Made by a program: the position numbers and the translations under genes. 64,000 bases of DNA from Pseudomonas sp. PB101 (GTDB taxonomy: Bacteria > Pseudomonadota > Gammaproteobacteria > Pseudomonadales > Pseudomonadaceae). The stretch spans positions 124,001-188,000 of the forward strand of contig NZ_RWIR01000055.1 in NCBI RefSeq assembly GCF_009764265.1, read 5' to 3'. The notes under the pieces are model-generated. The model made no database searches. It was not told the DNA's origin and saw only the letters and a program-made list of their open reading frames with translations. Position 1 is the stretch's first letter. Every line of letters begins with the position of its first letter. This document shows, piece after piece, positions 50,074 to 58,440 of this stretch.

Positions 50074-51018
50074 ATGGGTGCTGAAGTACTGTCCAGTCGT
50101 GCCGTGATCGGTACGTTTTACGAGCTGCTCGAACAAAATGTTGGCAATACCTGGATCGATGCAGTCTCCAACCTGTTCGACTCTGACCAGGCCAAAGAAA
50201 CCTATCCCTGGATCGGCATGGTGCCAACCCTGCGCGAATGGATCGGCGGGCGTCATGCCAAGGGTTTCAACAGTGCTGAGCTCGAAATCGAGAACCTGCA
50301 CTTTGAAGCGACGATCGAAGTCCTGGTCAAGGAGCTGCGCCGCGACAAAACCGGTCAGCTGCGCATTCGCCTGGGCGAGCTGGCCGACCGTACCAACGCG
50401 CACTGGGCTCGCTTGTTGTCGGTGCTGCTACTCAATGGCGAGAGCCAGGTCTGCTACGACGGGCAGTACTACTTCGACACCGACCACCAGGAAGGCCAAA
50501 GCGGTGTCCAGTCCAACAAGATCACCACGACCATTGCCAGCTTGCCGGCCAAGGTGCACGGCACACCGACTGCCCCAAGCGTCGAAGAATTCCAGCAGGC
50601 CGTAGCCAAGTCGGTCACCCAGTTGACCAGCCTGAAAGACGATCAGGGCGAGCCGATCAACGAACTGGCTCGCGAGTTTTTGGTGATGGTGCCATTCAAC
50701 CTGCTGAGCGTTGCCCAGGCAGCATTGAGCGTGCCCCGTGGTACCAGCATCAGCGAAATCGTTATGCCAGATAACGTCGTGGTTCGTGTGGTGGGCAACG
50801 TCCGCCTCAACACCTGGACCGACAAGTTCGTCACCCTGCGTACTGACGGTCGCCTGAAAGCGTTCATTCGTCAGCAGGAAACCGATGTGGTGATGAAGGC
50901 CAAGGCTGAAGGCTCGGAGTACGAGTTCGACAACGATGCCCACCAATACGGTGTCGACACCTGGCGCAACGTGGGCTTCGGTCGCTGGCAGTACGCCGTC
51001 CTGAACCAACTGGTGTAA
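50074..51018 (+). CDS. Major capsid protein (Mu gpT-like)
   Basis: 314 aa. The pattern YPWIGMVPTLREWIGGRHAK, LEIENLHFEATIEVLVKELR and TNAHWARLLSVLLLNGE is that of the Mu-like major head subunit gpT (PF10124). The C-terminus contains MKAKAEGSEYEFDNDAHQYG and WQYAVLNQLV, also typical. The gene has a strong ribosome site and isolated transcription spacing, as expected for the most abundant structural protein. The combination with a lambda-type portal shows the mosaic nature of this head. Confidence 0.9.
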   Translation: MGAEVLSSRAVIGTFYELLEQNVGNTWIDAVSNLFDSDQAKETYPWIGMVPTLREWIGGRHAKGFNSAELEIENLHFEATIEVLVKELRRDKTGQLRIRLGELADRTNAHWARLLSVLLLNGESQVCYDGQYYFDTDHQEGQSGVQSNKITTTIASLPAKVHGTPTAPSVEEFQQAVAKSVTQLTSLKDDQGEPINELAREFLVMVPFNLLSVAQAALSVPRGTSISEIVMPDNVVVRVVGNVRLNTWTDKFVTLRTDGRLKAFIRQQETDVVMKAKAEGSEYEFDNDAHQYGVDTWRNVGFGRWQYAVLNQLV

Positions 51019-51052
51019 GCCCGCGGGCCTACACGTCATCGAGGACATTGAT

Positions 51053-51301
51053 ATGCCGAAGTATCACGTTGATCAACCCATCACGCTGTACAGCGGTGAG
51101 TTGATCTTGACCGCTGCCCAGGCTGCTGCACGTGCGCACAGCCTGGAGGCGATCGCGGGCAAGAAGGGGCGCTACATCATTCTGGATGCCGTTCAGTTCA
51201 AAGCGGGGGAGGAGATCGTTATCCCTGGCGAACCGGACAAGGCGCTGGCGCAGCGCGTGAGTAAGGTCGAGAAAGCAGCCGGGGGCAGTGATGGGGAATA
51301 A
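51053..51301 (+). CDS. Small head-region protein of unknown function
   Basis: 82 aa. It begins MPKYHVDQPITLYSGELILT and contains KAGEEIVIPGEPDKALAQRV. No family is recognised. Its place after the capsid gene suggests a head completion or decoration role. It overlaps the next gene by 11 bases. Confidence 0.55.
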   Translation: MPKYHVDQPITLYSGELILTAAQAAARAHSLEAIAGKKGRYIILDAVQFKAGEEIVIPGEPDKALAQRVSKVEKAAGGSDGE

Positions 51302-51503
51302 GTCCTACATAGTCGTGTCCGGGACCTTTCGCGGCCCGGGCGACAAGGTCACCGCACTCGGTGGCCAGATCGAATTGCCGGACGACGTTGCCGAACGCTT
51401 TCGCCACCAGCTGGTGGCGGTGAAGACGGGAGCCGTCGCCCAGCCAGCTCAGGAAAGCGCCCCTCGCAAAAACGCCCAAGCCAAGGAAGGCGGCAGTGCT
51501 TAA
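51291..51503 (+). CDS. Small head-region protein of unknown function
   Basis: 70 aa from ATG 51291 (an in-frame GTG lies three bases earlier). The N-terminal part NKSYIVVSGTFRGPGDKVTA and the following IELPDDVAERFRH look like a compact beta domain; the C-terminal tail is Ala/Lys-rich (APRKNAQAKEGGSA). No family is recognised. It overlaps both neighbours, so it belongs to the head-tail joining operon. Confidence 0.55.
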   Translation: MGNKSYIVVSGTFRGPGDKVTALGGQIELPDDVAERFRHQLVAVKTGAVAQPAQESAPRKNAQAKEGGSA

Positions 51504-51783
51504 CGAGGATCTCGCGGGCTTCCTGGAAGATTTCGACGTGGGAGGGGAGATCGATGGTCAACCCTTTCTGGCGGCCCGAGATATGCCCGACGAGATCGTT
51601 GGAATGGGTGGGTTGAACAGTCAATCCACCGGCTACGAGATCCTGATTATCACTGCCGAGGCCGAACGCCTTGGCATCGACAATCCGAAGTTGATCACCG
51701 TCGGTGGCGCCACCTTCAGGGTGCGCGATCGCCGCATGATCGATGACGGCGCGTTCAGTCTGGCCTCTCTCACCAAGGTTTAA
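51496..51783 (+). CDS. Head-tail joining protein (tail attachment type)
   Basis: 95 aa, GTG start inside the end of the previous gene. LNEDLAGFLEDFDVGGEIDG and IITAEAERLGIDNPKLITVG with a C-terminal VRDRRMIDDGAFSLASL agree with the small gpFII-like head-tail attachment proteins. The gene's place before the tail terminator-like gene supports this. Confidence 0.6.
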   Translation: MLNEDLAGFLEDFDVGGEIDGQPFLAARDMPDEIVGMGGLNSQSTGYEILIITAEAERLGIDNPKLITVGGATFRVRDRRMIDDGAFSLASLTKV

Positions 51784-51788
51784 ATCCC

Positions 51789-52241
51789 ATGCCCTCGATT
51801 CAAGAACGCATCGTCGAAAAGGCGAAGGCGCTGATTTTGGCTGCCGGTACGCTGGCTGAAGATCGTGTGTTTCGCAGCCGTACTGAAGCGCTGACACGGG
51901 GCATGACCCCGGCCATCGTGCTGCGGCCTGACTTGGAAACCACCGAGCGCGAAAGCCACTCGGTGGACCGCAACCAGTTCGAACTGTCAGTTGAAATTCT
52001 GGCACGGGAGAACACCACCACCGGTGAGGCCTGGGACCAGGTTGCCGATCTGGTCAAGGTCGCGGTTCATGCCGTCATGCTGGCCGAGGATGCGTTTGTT
52101 GAGGCGGACCGGGTTCAACGCTTCTACATCGACTGGATCGAGGAAGACGGGGACAACACAGCCGGCAACTGCATGGTGCGTTACCGCTTTACCTACCTGT
52201 GCAATACCGGCGACCTGACGTCCGGACCTACCTTTTACTGA
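51789..52241 (+). CDS. Tail terminator/completion protein (gpU-like)
   Basis: 150 aa. The N-terminal helix IQERIVEKAKALILAAGTLA is followed by a beta domain with RNQFELSVEILARENTTTGE and the C-terminal MVRYRFTYLCNTGDLTS. Size, fold and position just before the tail tube gene fit the tail completion (gpU-type) proteins that cap the tail tube. Confidence 0.65.
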   Translation: MPSIQERIVEKAKALILAAGTLAEDRVFRSRTEALTRGMTPAIVLRPDLETTERESHSVDRNQFELSVEILARENTTTGEAWDQVADLVKVAVHAVMLAEDAFVEADRVQRFYIDWIEEDGDNTAGNCMVRYRFTYLCNTGDLTSGPTFY

Positions 52242-52251
52242 GGAACACATT

Positions 52252-53007
52252 ATGCAAATCGCATTCGGCAGCGGGTTGTTTTATGCCACCCCGCTGATGG
52301 ACGCCTATGGCAACTCGCTGGCCTCACCGACGCCCATTCTGCTCGGCATCATGCAGGAAGCCTCGGTAGATCTGTCCTACGACTCCAAGGAATTGTTCGG
52401 TAGCGAGCAGTTCGCGGTCGACGCCGCGCGCGGTCAGGGCAAATTGTCCGGCAAGGCCAAAGCGGCGCAGATCAGCCTTTCGCAGTGGAATGCCCTGGTG
52501 TTCGGCCAGAACCTGCAGCCCGGTCAGGTGCTGGTGCATCACGCGACCACGCCGACCCCTGTGCCTGCGGGCGGCAAGATCACCGTTACGCCGCCTGTTG
52601 GTGGTCTGTTGGCAGGTGATCTTGGCGTTCGTGGCGGCGGCGCGGTGCCTTTCGAGCGGGTGCTGAGCGCTCCTGCAGTCGGGCAGTACACCTATAACGC
52701 TTCGGCGGGCGAGTACAGCTTCGCGGCGGCCGATGTCGATGTACCGGTGTTTATCGACTACCGCTACTCGGTTTCGACGGGTAAGAGCCTGTCGGTTCGC
52801 AACTTGCCCATGGGCGATATGCCAGTGTTTCAGGGTGAGCTGTACCTGAAGTACAAGGGCAAATCGATCTATGTGCGGGTGCCGAATTTCGTCAGCAACA
52901 AGCTGGGTCTCGGCACCAAGCAGGACGACTACACCATCCCTGACTTTGAGTTCACCGGCTACGCCGATGAGTTTGGTGAGGTCGCGTACTGGAGTGCCAG
53001 CGAATGA
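52252..53007 (+). CDS. Major tail tube protein
   Basis: 251 aa. MQIAFGSGLFYATPLMDAYG and the following VDLSYDSKELFGSEQFAVDA with KLSGKAKAAQISLSQWNALV resemble siphoviral tail tube proteins of Pseudomonas and related phages. The following two frames are the tail assembly chaperones, which always come just after the tube gene. It overlaps the first chaperone by four bases. Confidence 0.8.
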   Translation: MQIAFGSGLFYATPLMDAYGNSLASPTPILLGIMQEASVDLSYDSKELFGSEQFAVDAARGQGKLSGKAKAAQISLSQWNALVFGQNLQPGQVLVHHATTPTPVPAGGKITVTPPVGGLLAGDLGVRGGGAVPFERVLSAPAVGQYTYNASAGEYSFAAADVDVPVFIDYRYSVSTGKSLSVRNLPMGDMPVFQGELYLKYKGKSIYVRVPNFVSNKLGLGTKQDDYTIPDFEFTGYADEFGEVAYWSASE

Positions 53008-53351
53008 CGGTCGTGAATATACCGGGTGTCGAATTCGCGTTTCCCGGGAAGGTGTTGGTGATTCCACCGCTGGCTCTGGGTGATCTGGAACAGTTGCTGG
53101 ACCGCATCAACTCGGTGATGGCGGGCAACATGGACAAGGATGGCGTCGCGACCGTGATCGATGCGACGCATGCGGCATTGCGTCGTAACTATCCCGATAT
53201 CGAACGCGGCGAGGTTGCCGCGCTGTTGGACCTGCGAAACATGCGGGATGCCCTCAATGCGGTGATGAACGCCTCGGGTATGGAAGTCCGGGATGCGACG
53301 CCGGGGGAAGTGGTGGCCCCTTCGACTGGGGCCAGCTCTACGCACACCTGA
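53004..53351 (+). CDS. Tail assembly chaperone (gpG-like)
   Basis: 115 aa. It begins MTVVNIPGVEFAFPGKVLVI and continues with a helical centre (DLEQLLDRINSVMAGNMDKD). It is the first half of the gpG/gpGT pair that coats the tape measure during tail assembly. A second frame (-1) with a real protein pattern begins before its stop, so a fusion by ribosomal frameshifting is expected. Confidence 0.75.
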   Translation: MTVVNIPGVEFAFPGKVLVIPPLALGDLEQLLDRINSVMAGNMDKDGVATVIDATHAALRRNYPDIERGEVAALLDLRNMRDALNAVMNASGMEVRDATPGEVVAPSTGASSTHT

Positions 53352-53620
53352 TCGCCAGTACCGGCCAGAGTCCGGTCACGCTACGGCGTGACTGGGACAT
53401 GGTCATGGTGGGCCACATGACGGACTACTGGCATCACCACCCGCCGGTGCATGTGCTTGTCGCCGGGTATCTCGGATACAAACCAACGCAGTCGGACGGG
53501 GCAGCACCTGACCTGGCGGCCAACATGGCGGCACTGGCAGCCGATATGCGCGACGAACTGCCGCCGCATTTGCGGGGCGCACTGGATGCCTTTGTCGTGC
53601 CAGCCGAGCCGCTCCAGTAA
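53303..53620 (+). CDS. Tail assembly chaperone extension (gpT part, by -1 frameshift)
   Basis: The -1 frame relative to gpG reads FDWGQLYAHLIASTGQSPVT and LRRDWDMVMVGHMTDYW before it reaches its stop, a pattern typical of the T part of tail chaperones. There is no separate good start before residue MVMVGHM (53399). A run of five G at 53303-53307 in CCG GGG GAA allows P-site slippage, so it is the best candidate slip site. The product would be a gpG-T fusion of about 200 residues. Confidence 0.65.
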   Translation, partial: GGSGGPFDWGQLYAHLIASTGQSPVTLRRDWDMVMVGHMTDYWHHHPPVHVLVAGYLGYKPTQSDGAAPDLAANMAALAADMRDELPPHLRGALDAFVVPAEPLQ

Positions 53621-53632
53621 CACCATCAACGG

Positions 53633-53655
53633 AACTCCGCTTCGGCGGAGTTTTT
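53633..53655 (+). terminator. Rho-independent terminator before the tape measure gene
   Basis: AACTCCGC (53633-53640) pairs with GCGGAGTT (53645-53652) around TTCG, followed by T residues. It lies 13 bases after the chaperone frame and would lower expression of the tape measure gene relative to the tube gene. Confidence 0.85.
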
Positions 53656-53681
53656 CATTTCTTGCACAGTGAGTGTCCGGC

Positions 53682-56459
53682 ATGGATAGAAATATCGCGT
53701 ACCAGTTCACTGCCGGCACTCAGGGTTTTGACCGCGCAGTTGAAAGCATCGAGCGCAACATGCGTGACGCTCGAACCACGCTCAGCCGTGAGTTGCGGGC
53801 CATCAACACGGACATGGTAGGCAGCCAGGCCCAGATCGGAAAGTTTGGCCCGGCGGTGAACGATGCTTTTTCTGGTGTCGCCACTGTTATGCGCTCCGGG
53901 CTGGGCGGTGTAGCTGCGGGCATTTTGGGCGTGTTTGGGGTCGGCGCTTTCAAGCTGGGTCAGTTGGTCAGTGACAGCAAGGACGCGGCGATCCAGCAGC
54001 AGGCGGCCTATCGCGGTTTGGAAGCGGTGGCCAACCATGCCGGCGTCGGTATCGGCCGGGCCATGGATGAGGCCAACAAGCTGGCTGCCGATGGTTTGAT
54101 TAGCGTCGGTGACGCGGCCAAGGCGCTGCAGAACCTGCTGAGCCGCGGGTACAGCGTCGACCAGGCGGTCTCGGTGATCAACCGTTTGAAAGACGCTGCG
54201 GCGTTCAACCGCCAAGCCAGCCTCAGCATGTCCGAAGCGGTGGTGACCGCGACCGAGGGTTTGAAGAACGAAAACTCGGTGCTGGTCGACAACGCCGGGG
54301 TAACGAAAAACGTTGCGAAAATGTGGGACGAGTACGCCAAGAGCATTGGCACCACGCGTGACAAGCTGAACGATTCGCAGAAGATCCAGGCCGAATACAA
54401 CGGAATCATGAAAGAGACCGAGGCTCAGGTCGGTAATGCGAAGAAGGCGGCCGATGGGCTGACGGGTAGCCAGGCTGAGCTCGACTCGAGGAGCAATGAA
54501 CTCAAGGTCACCATTGGCACAATCCTCGAGCCCGTTTTTATCAGCTTGAACAAGCGTCTGGCGGAAACCGCCGGTTGGTTCAATGGCATTCTCAAAGGCA
54601 TGACGGGGGTGGGGCTGACCGTCGAGGAAGTGTCGGCGAATGTCGCTCGCTATGAGGCGATGCTGGCAAACGTTGACAACAAAGGGTCACGGGGTGGAGG
54701 AGGTAAGGCCCAGCTCGAGGGCACGCTACAAGAAGAGCGCCTGTTGCTGGAAAGCATGCAGCTCACCTCTACGAAGATCGACCAGGTAGACGCCGGCATG
54801 CGCTCGCGCCTGGCGCGAATCGAGGCGCAGCGAGCCAAGGTCGCGGAAATGGCAGCGGGCGGCGATACCGCGTTGACCAAGGCTCCCCAGCAAGGGCGCG
54901 TCGCTCCAACCGCCTATGGCATTGAGATCGCCCGCCTGACCAAGCTTGAACAGGCCTACGCCGCTGCCGTCGAGCATCGCAAAAGCCTGATTCAAACCAC
55001 CACGCCGCCGCCGGCGAAAACGGATACTCCGACCGCGCCGACTGGGGCGACAAAGTCCCGGGTCAGCCAGTGGTCAGAAGCACTGGATGCGCAGAAGGTC
55101 GCACACGCGCAGCTGCAGTCGGAGCAGGGGACCTTTCTAAAGTTCTCGCAACAGCAGGAAATGGACTACTGGCAGGGCATCCTGAAACGGACTGACCTCA
55201 GCGCCTCCGAACGGCTCACCGTGCAACGCAACTACCTGGGCGCCTTGAACGGGCTTCGCCGTCAGGACGAAGGCAAAGCGTTTGCCGATCTGCAGGCCCA
55301 GGCCCAGCAGTACCGCCACAACATGGACGCCCGGCTGCAAATTGCTCAGCAGGCGTTGGATCGTAGCCGGTTGCTCTATGGCCAAGACTCTCAGGAGTAC
55401 CAGCGGGCGGCCTCTGAGGTAGTTGCGATCGAGCGGGAGAAACAGCAACAGATCACCAACATGAAGCAGCAACAGTTCGGCGCCGACCAGCAGGCCCGGC
55501 TGGCAGACGTTTCCCATGCGGAGCAGATGGCGCAACTGGATCTGCAGGCCAACCTGATCACCCAAGGGCAACTGCTGCAGGCCCAGGCGGAGTTTGAAAA
55601 ACAGCGGTATGCAATTGAGGCCCAGGCGCTGGTCCAGCGCAAGGCGTTGCTGGAGCAGGACCCCGACCGCAACCCGGTCGCCCTGCAGCAGGTCCAGCAG
55701 CAGATTCAAGCCTTGGAGCAGACCCACCGCAACAGCCTGGCGGTCATTGGCCGGCAGCAAGCCATGGAGTCCCAGAGTAACTGGAGCGGCATGCTCGGCA
55801 GCATCCAGTCGAGCTGGAGCAGCGGACTCAGCGGCATCCTCAACGGCACGATGACTACTCAGGGTCTGCTGAATGGAGTGTTCAGCAGCATCGGTGGTGC
55901 GTTCATCGAGAACATGGTTACGAAGCCCTTGATGGCCTGGATCTTCGGTGAGACGGCGAAAACCGGTGTGACGGTGGCCGGCGTTGGCATGCGCACCGCG
56001 GCGGAGGCGGGCGGGGCGGCGATGTCCGTGGCGATCTGGGGCGCCGCAACGATCAAGAACATCATGGCAAGCGCCTGGCAGGCCATGGCCGGTGCCTTCG
56101 CGGCGATGTCTGCGATTCCAATCATCGGTCCCGCCTTGGGGGTGGCGGCGGCTGTGGCGGCCGGTGCGTTTGTGTTCGGGATGGTCAAGAACGTGGCGTC
56201 TGCCGAAGGCGGCTACGACATCCCGGCGGGCACCAATCCGATGACCCAACTCCACGAACAGGAAATGGTGCTGCCCAAGCAGTACGCCAACGTTATCCGC
56301 CAGGCGGCGAATGGTGAAGGCCAGTTGGGGGGAGGTGGAGGCGGGTATCACTACCACGACAACAGCGGCCGTCTGACGCCCTCGGACATTCGTCGTAACG
56401 CTCGAGTCTTTGCCGAGGAAATGCAGAAGCTCAAACGCAACGGTGCCATCAAGGCATAA
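53682..56459 (+). CDS. Tape measure protein
   Basis: 925 aa from ATG 53682 (a GTG at 53673 is in frame). The N-terminal part is a long coiled region with FDRAVESIERNMRDARTTLS. Hydrophobic segments occur near residues 80-95 (LGGVAAGILGVFGVGAFKLG) and again near 690-840 (IGGAFIENMVTKPLMAWIFG and later Ala-rich helices). A long Gln-rich coiled coil lies between (about 470-680). This architecture is that of siphoviral tape measure proteins, which set tail length and later help DNA pass the membrane. Confidence 0.9.
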   Translation: MDRNIAYQFTAGTQGFDRAVESIERNMRDARTTLSRELRAINTDMVGSQAQIGKFGPAVNDAFSGVATVMRSGLGGVAAGILGVFGVGAFKLGQLVSDSKDAAIQQQAAYRGLEAVANHAGVGIGRAMDEANKLAADGLISVGDAAKALQNLLSRGYSVDQAVSVINRLKDAAAFNRQASLSMSEAVVTATEGLKNENSVLVDNAGVTKNVAKMWDEYAKSIGTTRDKLNDSQKIQAEYNGIMKETEAQVGNAKKAADGLTGSQAELDSRSNELKVTIGTILEPVFISLNKRLAETAGWFNGILKGMTGVGLTVEEVSANVARYEAMLANVDNKGSRGGGGKAQLEGTLQEERLLLESMQLTSTKIDQVDAGMRSRLARIEAQRAKVAEMAAGGDTALTKAPQQGRVAPTAYGIEIARLTKLEQAYAAAVEHRKSLIQTTTPPPAKTDTPTAPTGATKSRVSQWSEALDAQKVAHAQLQSEQGTFLKFSQQQEMDYWQGILKRTDLSASERLTVQRNYLGALNGLRRQDEGKAFADLQAQAQQYRHNMDARLQIAQQALDRSRLLYGQDSQEYQRAASEVVAIEREKQQQITNMKQQQFGADQQARLADVSHAEQMAQLDLQANLITQGQLLQAQAEFEKQRYAIEAQALVQRKALLEQDPDRNPVALQQVQQQIQALEQTHRNSLAVIGRQQAMESQSNWSGMLGSIQSSWSSGLSGILNGTMTTQGLLNGVFSSIGGAFIENMVTKPLMAWIFGETAKTGVTVAGVGMRTAAEAGGAAMSVAIWGAATIKNIMASAWQAMAGAFAAMSAIPIIGPALGVAAAVAAGAFVFGMVKNVASAEGGYDIPAGTNPMTQLHEQEMVLPKQYANVIRQAANGEGQLGGGGGGYHYHDNSGRLTPSDIRRNARVFAEEMQKLKRNGAIKA

Positions 56460-56468
56460 GGGGTAATC

Positions 56469-57119
56469 ATGCTGTTAGGGCCTTTTTTTCCGGCACGCTG
56501 GATTGCGGGTTTTCCGGATCGCGGTGTGATGGCGGATGACGTGTTGCCGCATATGCCCGGGCAAACCTTGCTCGCGAAGAAGGCGCCGGAGTGGAGCACT
56601 GGAGTGCAGAAGTCGGTGAGCGGCCGGCGCCGATCGACGGCGTATTACTCGGCACCGCTGTGGACGTTCCAGATGAACTACAACGCGATTCGCAAGCGGC
56701 CAGGTCTGGACGAGTGGTCGCGGATCTTGAACTTCTTCAACGAGCGAAAAGGGCAGTTTGGCGAGTTCCTGTTCTTTGATCGCACCGATCACCTGGTGAA
56801 CAAGCATCGGTTCGGTACCGGCGACGGCATTACCCGAACCTTTCAACTGTCCCGGGCCATTGGCAATTGGGTCGAGCCGATTTATGGCGTCGTCAACATC
56901 GAGCGGTTGAGCGTTGCCGGCGTGCCGGCGACGGGCTTCACCGTCGATGAATTGGGGCAAATCACCTTTGCCCATGCACCGGCCAACGGCGCGCCGCTGG
57001 AATGGACGGGGGCGTTCTTTTTCCGTTGTGCCTACGACTCAGACGCACTGGATAGCGCGCAGCCATTCGGAAAGATCTGGGAAATGAAAAACATCTCCTT
57101 CACGAGCATCAAACCATGA
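56469..57119 (+). CDS. Distal tail protein (DUF2460)
   Basis: 216 aa. MLLGPFFPARWIAGFPDRGV starts the protein, and FQMNYNAIRKRPGLDEWSRI, FFNERKGQFGEFLFFDRTDH and the ending FGKIWEMKNISFTSIKP match the DUF2460/TIGR02217 family of tail proteins known from gene transfer agents and siphophages. It is the first of a four-gene tail-tip set. It overlaps the next gene by four bases. Confidence 0.85.
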   Translation: MLLGPFFPARWIAGFPDRGVMADDVLPHMPGQTLLAKKAPEWSTGVQKSVSGRRRSTAYYSAPLWTFQMNYNAIRKRPGLDEWSRILNFFNERKGQFGEFLFFDRTDHLVNKHRFGTGDGITRTFQLSRAIGNWVEPIYGVVNIERLSVAGVPATGFTVDELGQITFAHAPANGAPLEWTGAFFFRCAYDSDALDSAQPFGKIWEMKNISFTSIKP

Positions 57120-57973
57120 TCGCAGCCAGTCCTGAGTTGCAGCAGTTTTTGGCCACGGCGCGCAGCTTCGTGATGGCTGACTTGTACACCATCACCCTGG
57201 CTAGCGGGCAGGTCCTGCGCTACACCGACGCCGGCATCCAGATTTATGCCAGCGGTGTGAACTACTCGGCATCCGGCCCGCTGATCAAGCGCACTGGCGT
57301 GCGGATCGTTCGAGGCATTGAGGTCGACACCTTGAGCGTGACCTTTTATGCCGGCGTGGATGACACGCTCTTGGGCGAGCCAGTATTGGCATTCATTGCC
57401 GGCGGTGGCTTCGACGGTGCTTCCCTGACACTCGCCCGGGCGTTTATGCCGGATTGGGGCGGTTCTGTGGTCGGTACCGTGATGCGTTTCATCGGTCGAG
57501 TGGCCGGGGTCGAAGCGGACCGCGAGCAGGCCACAGTCGAGGTCAAGTCGCCGCTGGAGTTGCTGGACACCAAGGTGCCCAAAGGCGTCTACCAGCCCGG
57601 CTGCCTGCGCACCGTGTACAGCGCGGATTGTGGGGTGAACCGTTCGCTGTTCGAGACGGCCGGCCAAGTGCTGGCAGACACCACAGCACTGCGCATCCAT
57701 ACCAATCTTTCCGCGGGGAATGGATGGTTTGATCAGGGCGTTATCCGTTTCGTGAACGGTGGCAATGCCGGCGTTGCGCGCACGGTGCGACGCCAGGCGG
57801 GAGACGGCGTGGTCAGTTTGATCCTGGGTCTGCCAGCGGTACCGGCACCCGGGGATCAGTTCCTGATTTATCCAGGTTGTCCACGGACGCTGGATGCCTG
57901 CACCAACAAATTCGGCAACCGTGGCCGCTATCGCGGCATGCCCTTCATCCCCGTCGCGGAGACATCCATATGA
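57116..57973 (+). CDS. Tail-tip protein (DUF2163/BR0599 family)
   Basis: 285 aa. YTITLASGQVLRYTDAGIQI, PLIKRTGVRIVRGIEVDTLS, VKSPLELLDTKVPKGVYQPG and LRTVYSADCGVNRSLF, with the C-terminal CPRTLDACTNKFGNRGRYRG, match the DUF2163 family (TIGR02218), which has conserved cysteines and lies beside DUF2460 in gene-transfer-agent tails. Its role is in the hub of the tail tip. It overlaps both neighbours by four bases. Confidence 0.85.
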   Translation: MIAASPELQQFLATARSFVMADLYTITLASGQVLRYTDAGIQIYASGVNYSASGPLIKRTGVRIVRGIEVDTLSVTFYAGVDDTLLGEPVLAFIAGGGFDGASLTLARAFMPDWGGSVVGTVMRFIGRVAGVEADREQATVEVKSPLELLDTKVPKGVYQPGCLRTVYSADCGVNRSLFETAGQVLADTTALRIHTNLSAGNGWFDQGVIRFVNGGNAGVARTVRRQAGDGVVSLILGLPAVPAPGDQFLIYPGCPRTLDACTNKFGNRGRYRGMPFIPVAETSI

Positions 57974-58440
57974 CCGAGCAGGAGCAGCTGCAGCGCGACG
58001 CGGTGCTGGCCGAGGCCCGGTACTGGCTCGGAACACCCTACCAGCACCGACAGCACCTCCACGGTGTGGGAGTTGATTGCGCCTGGTTGCTGATCGAGGT
58101 GTTTCATTCGGCTGGCCTGATGCCGCGTATCGACCCGGGCGCCTACGCGCAAGACTGGCACCTGCACCGAAGTCAGGAGCTGTACCTGGGCTGGCTGGAC
58201 GAGTACGGCCATGAGGTCGAAAGCCCCCAGCGCGGGGACGTCGCGATCTGGAAATTCGGGCGCACCTACAGCCACGCCGCCGTGGTCATCGACGATCACC
58301 GGATCATCCATGCCTATCGCGATATCGGCGTTGAAGTGGCCGACATGCGCGAAGAGCGTTTTGTTTGCCGGCCCGTGCGCTATTACACACTTGATAATTA
58401 CGGAGGCAGCGATGGGGGGCAGCAGCACAACGATCTCTAA
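57970..58440 (+). CDS. Tail-associated NlpC/P60 peptidase
   Basis: 156 aa from ATG 57970. The catalytic Cys is in HGVGVDCAWLLIEVFH and the His in GRTYSHAAVVID, the NlpC/P60 arrangement of the TIGR02219 phage cell-wall peptidases. It sits in the tail tip and probably opens the peptidoglycan locally during DNA injection. The frame upstream of 57970 is shadow sequence of the previous gene. Confidence 0.85.
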   Translation: MTEQEQLQRDAVLAEARYWLGTPYQHRQHLHGVGVDCAWLLIEVFHSAGLMPRIDPGAYAQDWHLHRSQELYLGWLDEYGHEVESPQRGDVAIWKFGRTYSHAAVVIDDHRIIHAYRDIGVEVADMREERFVCRPVRYYTLDNYGGSDGGQQHNDL

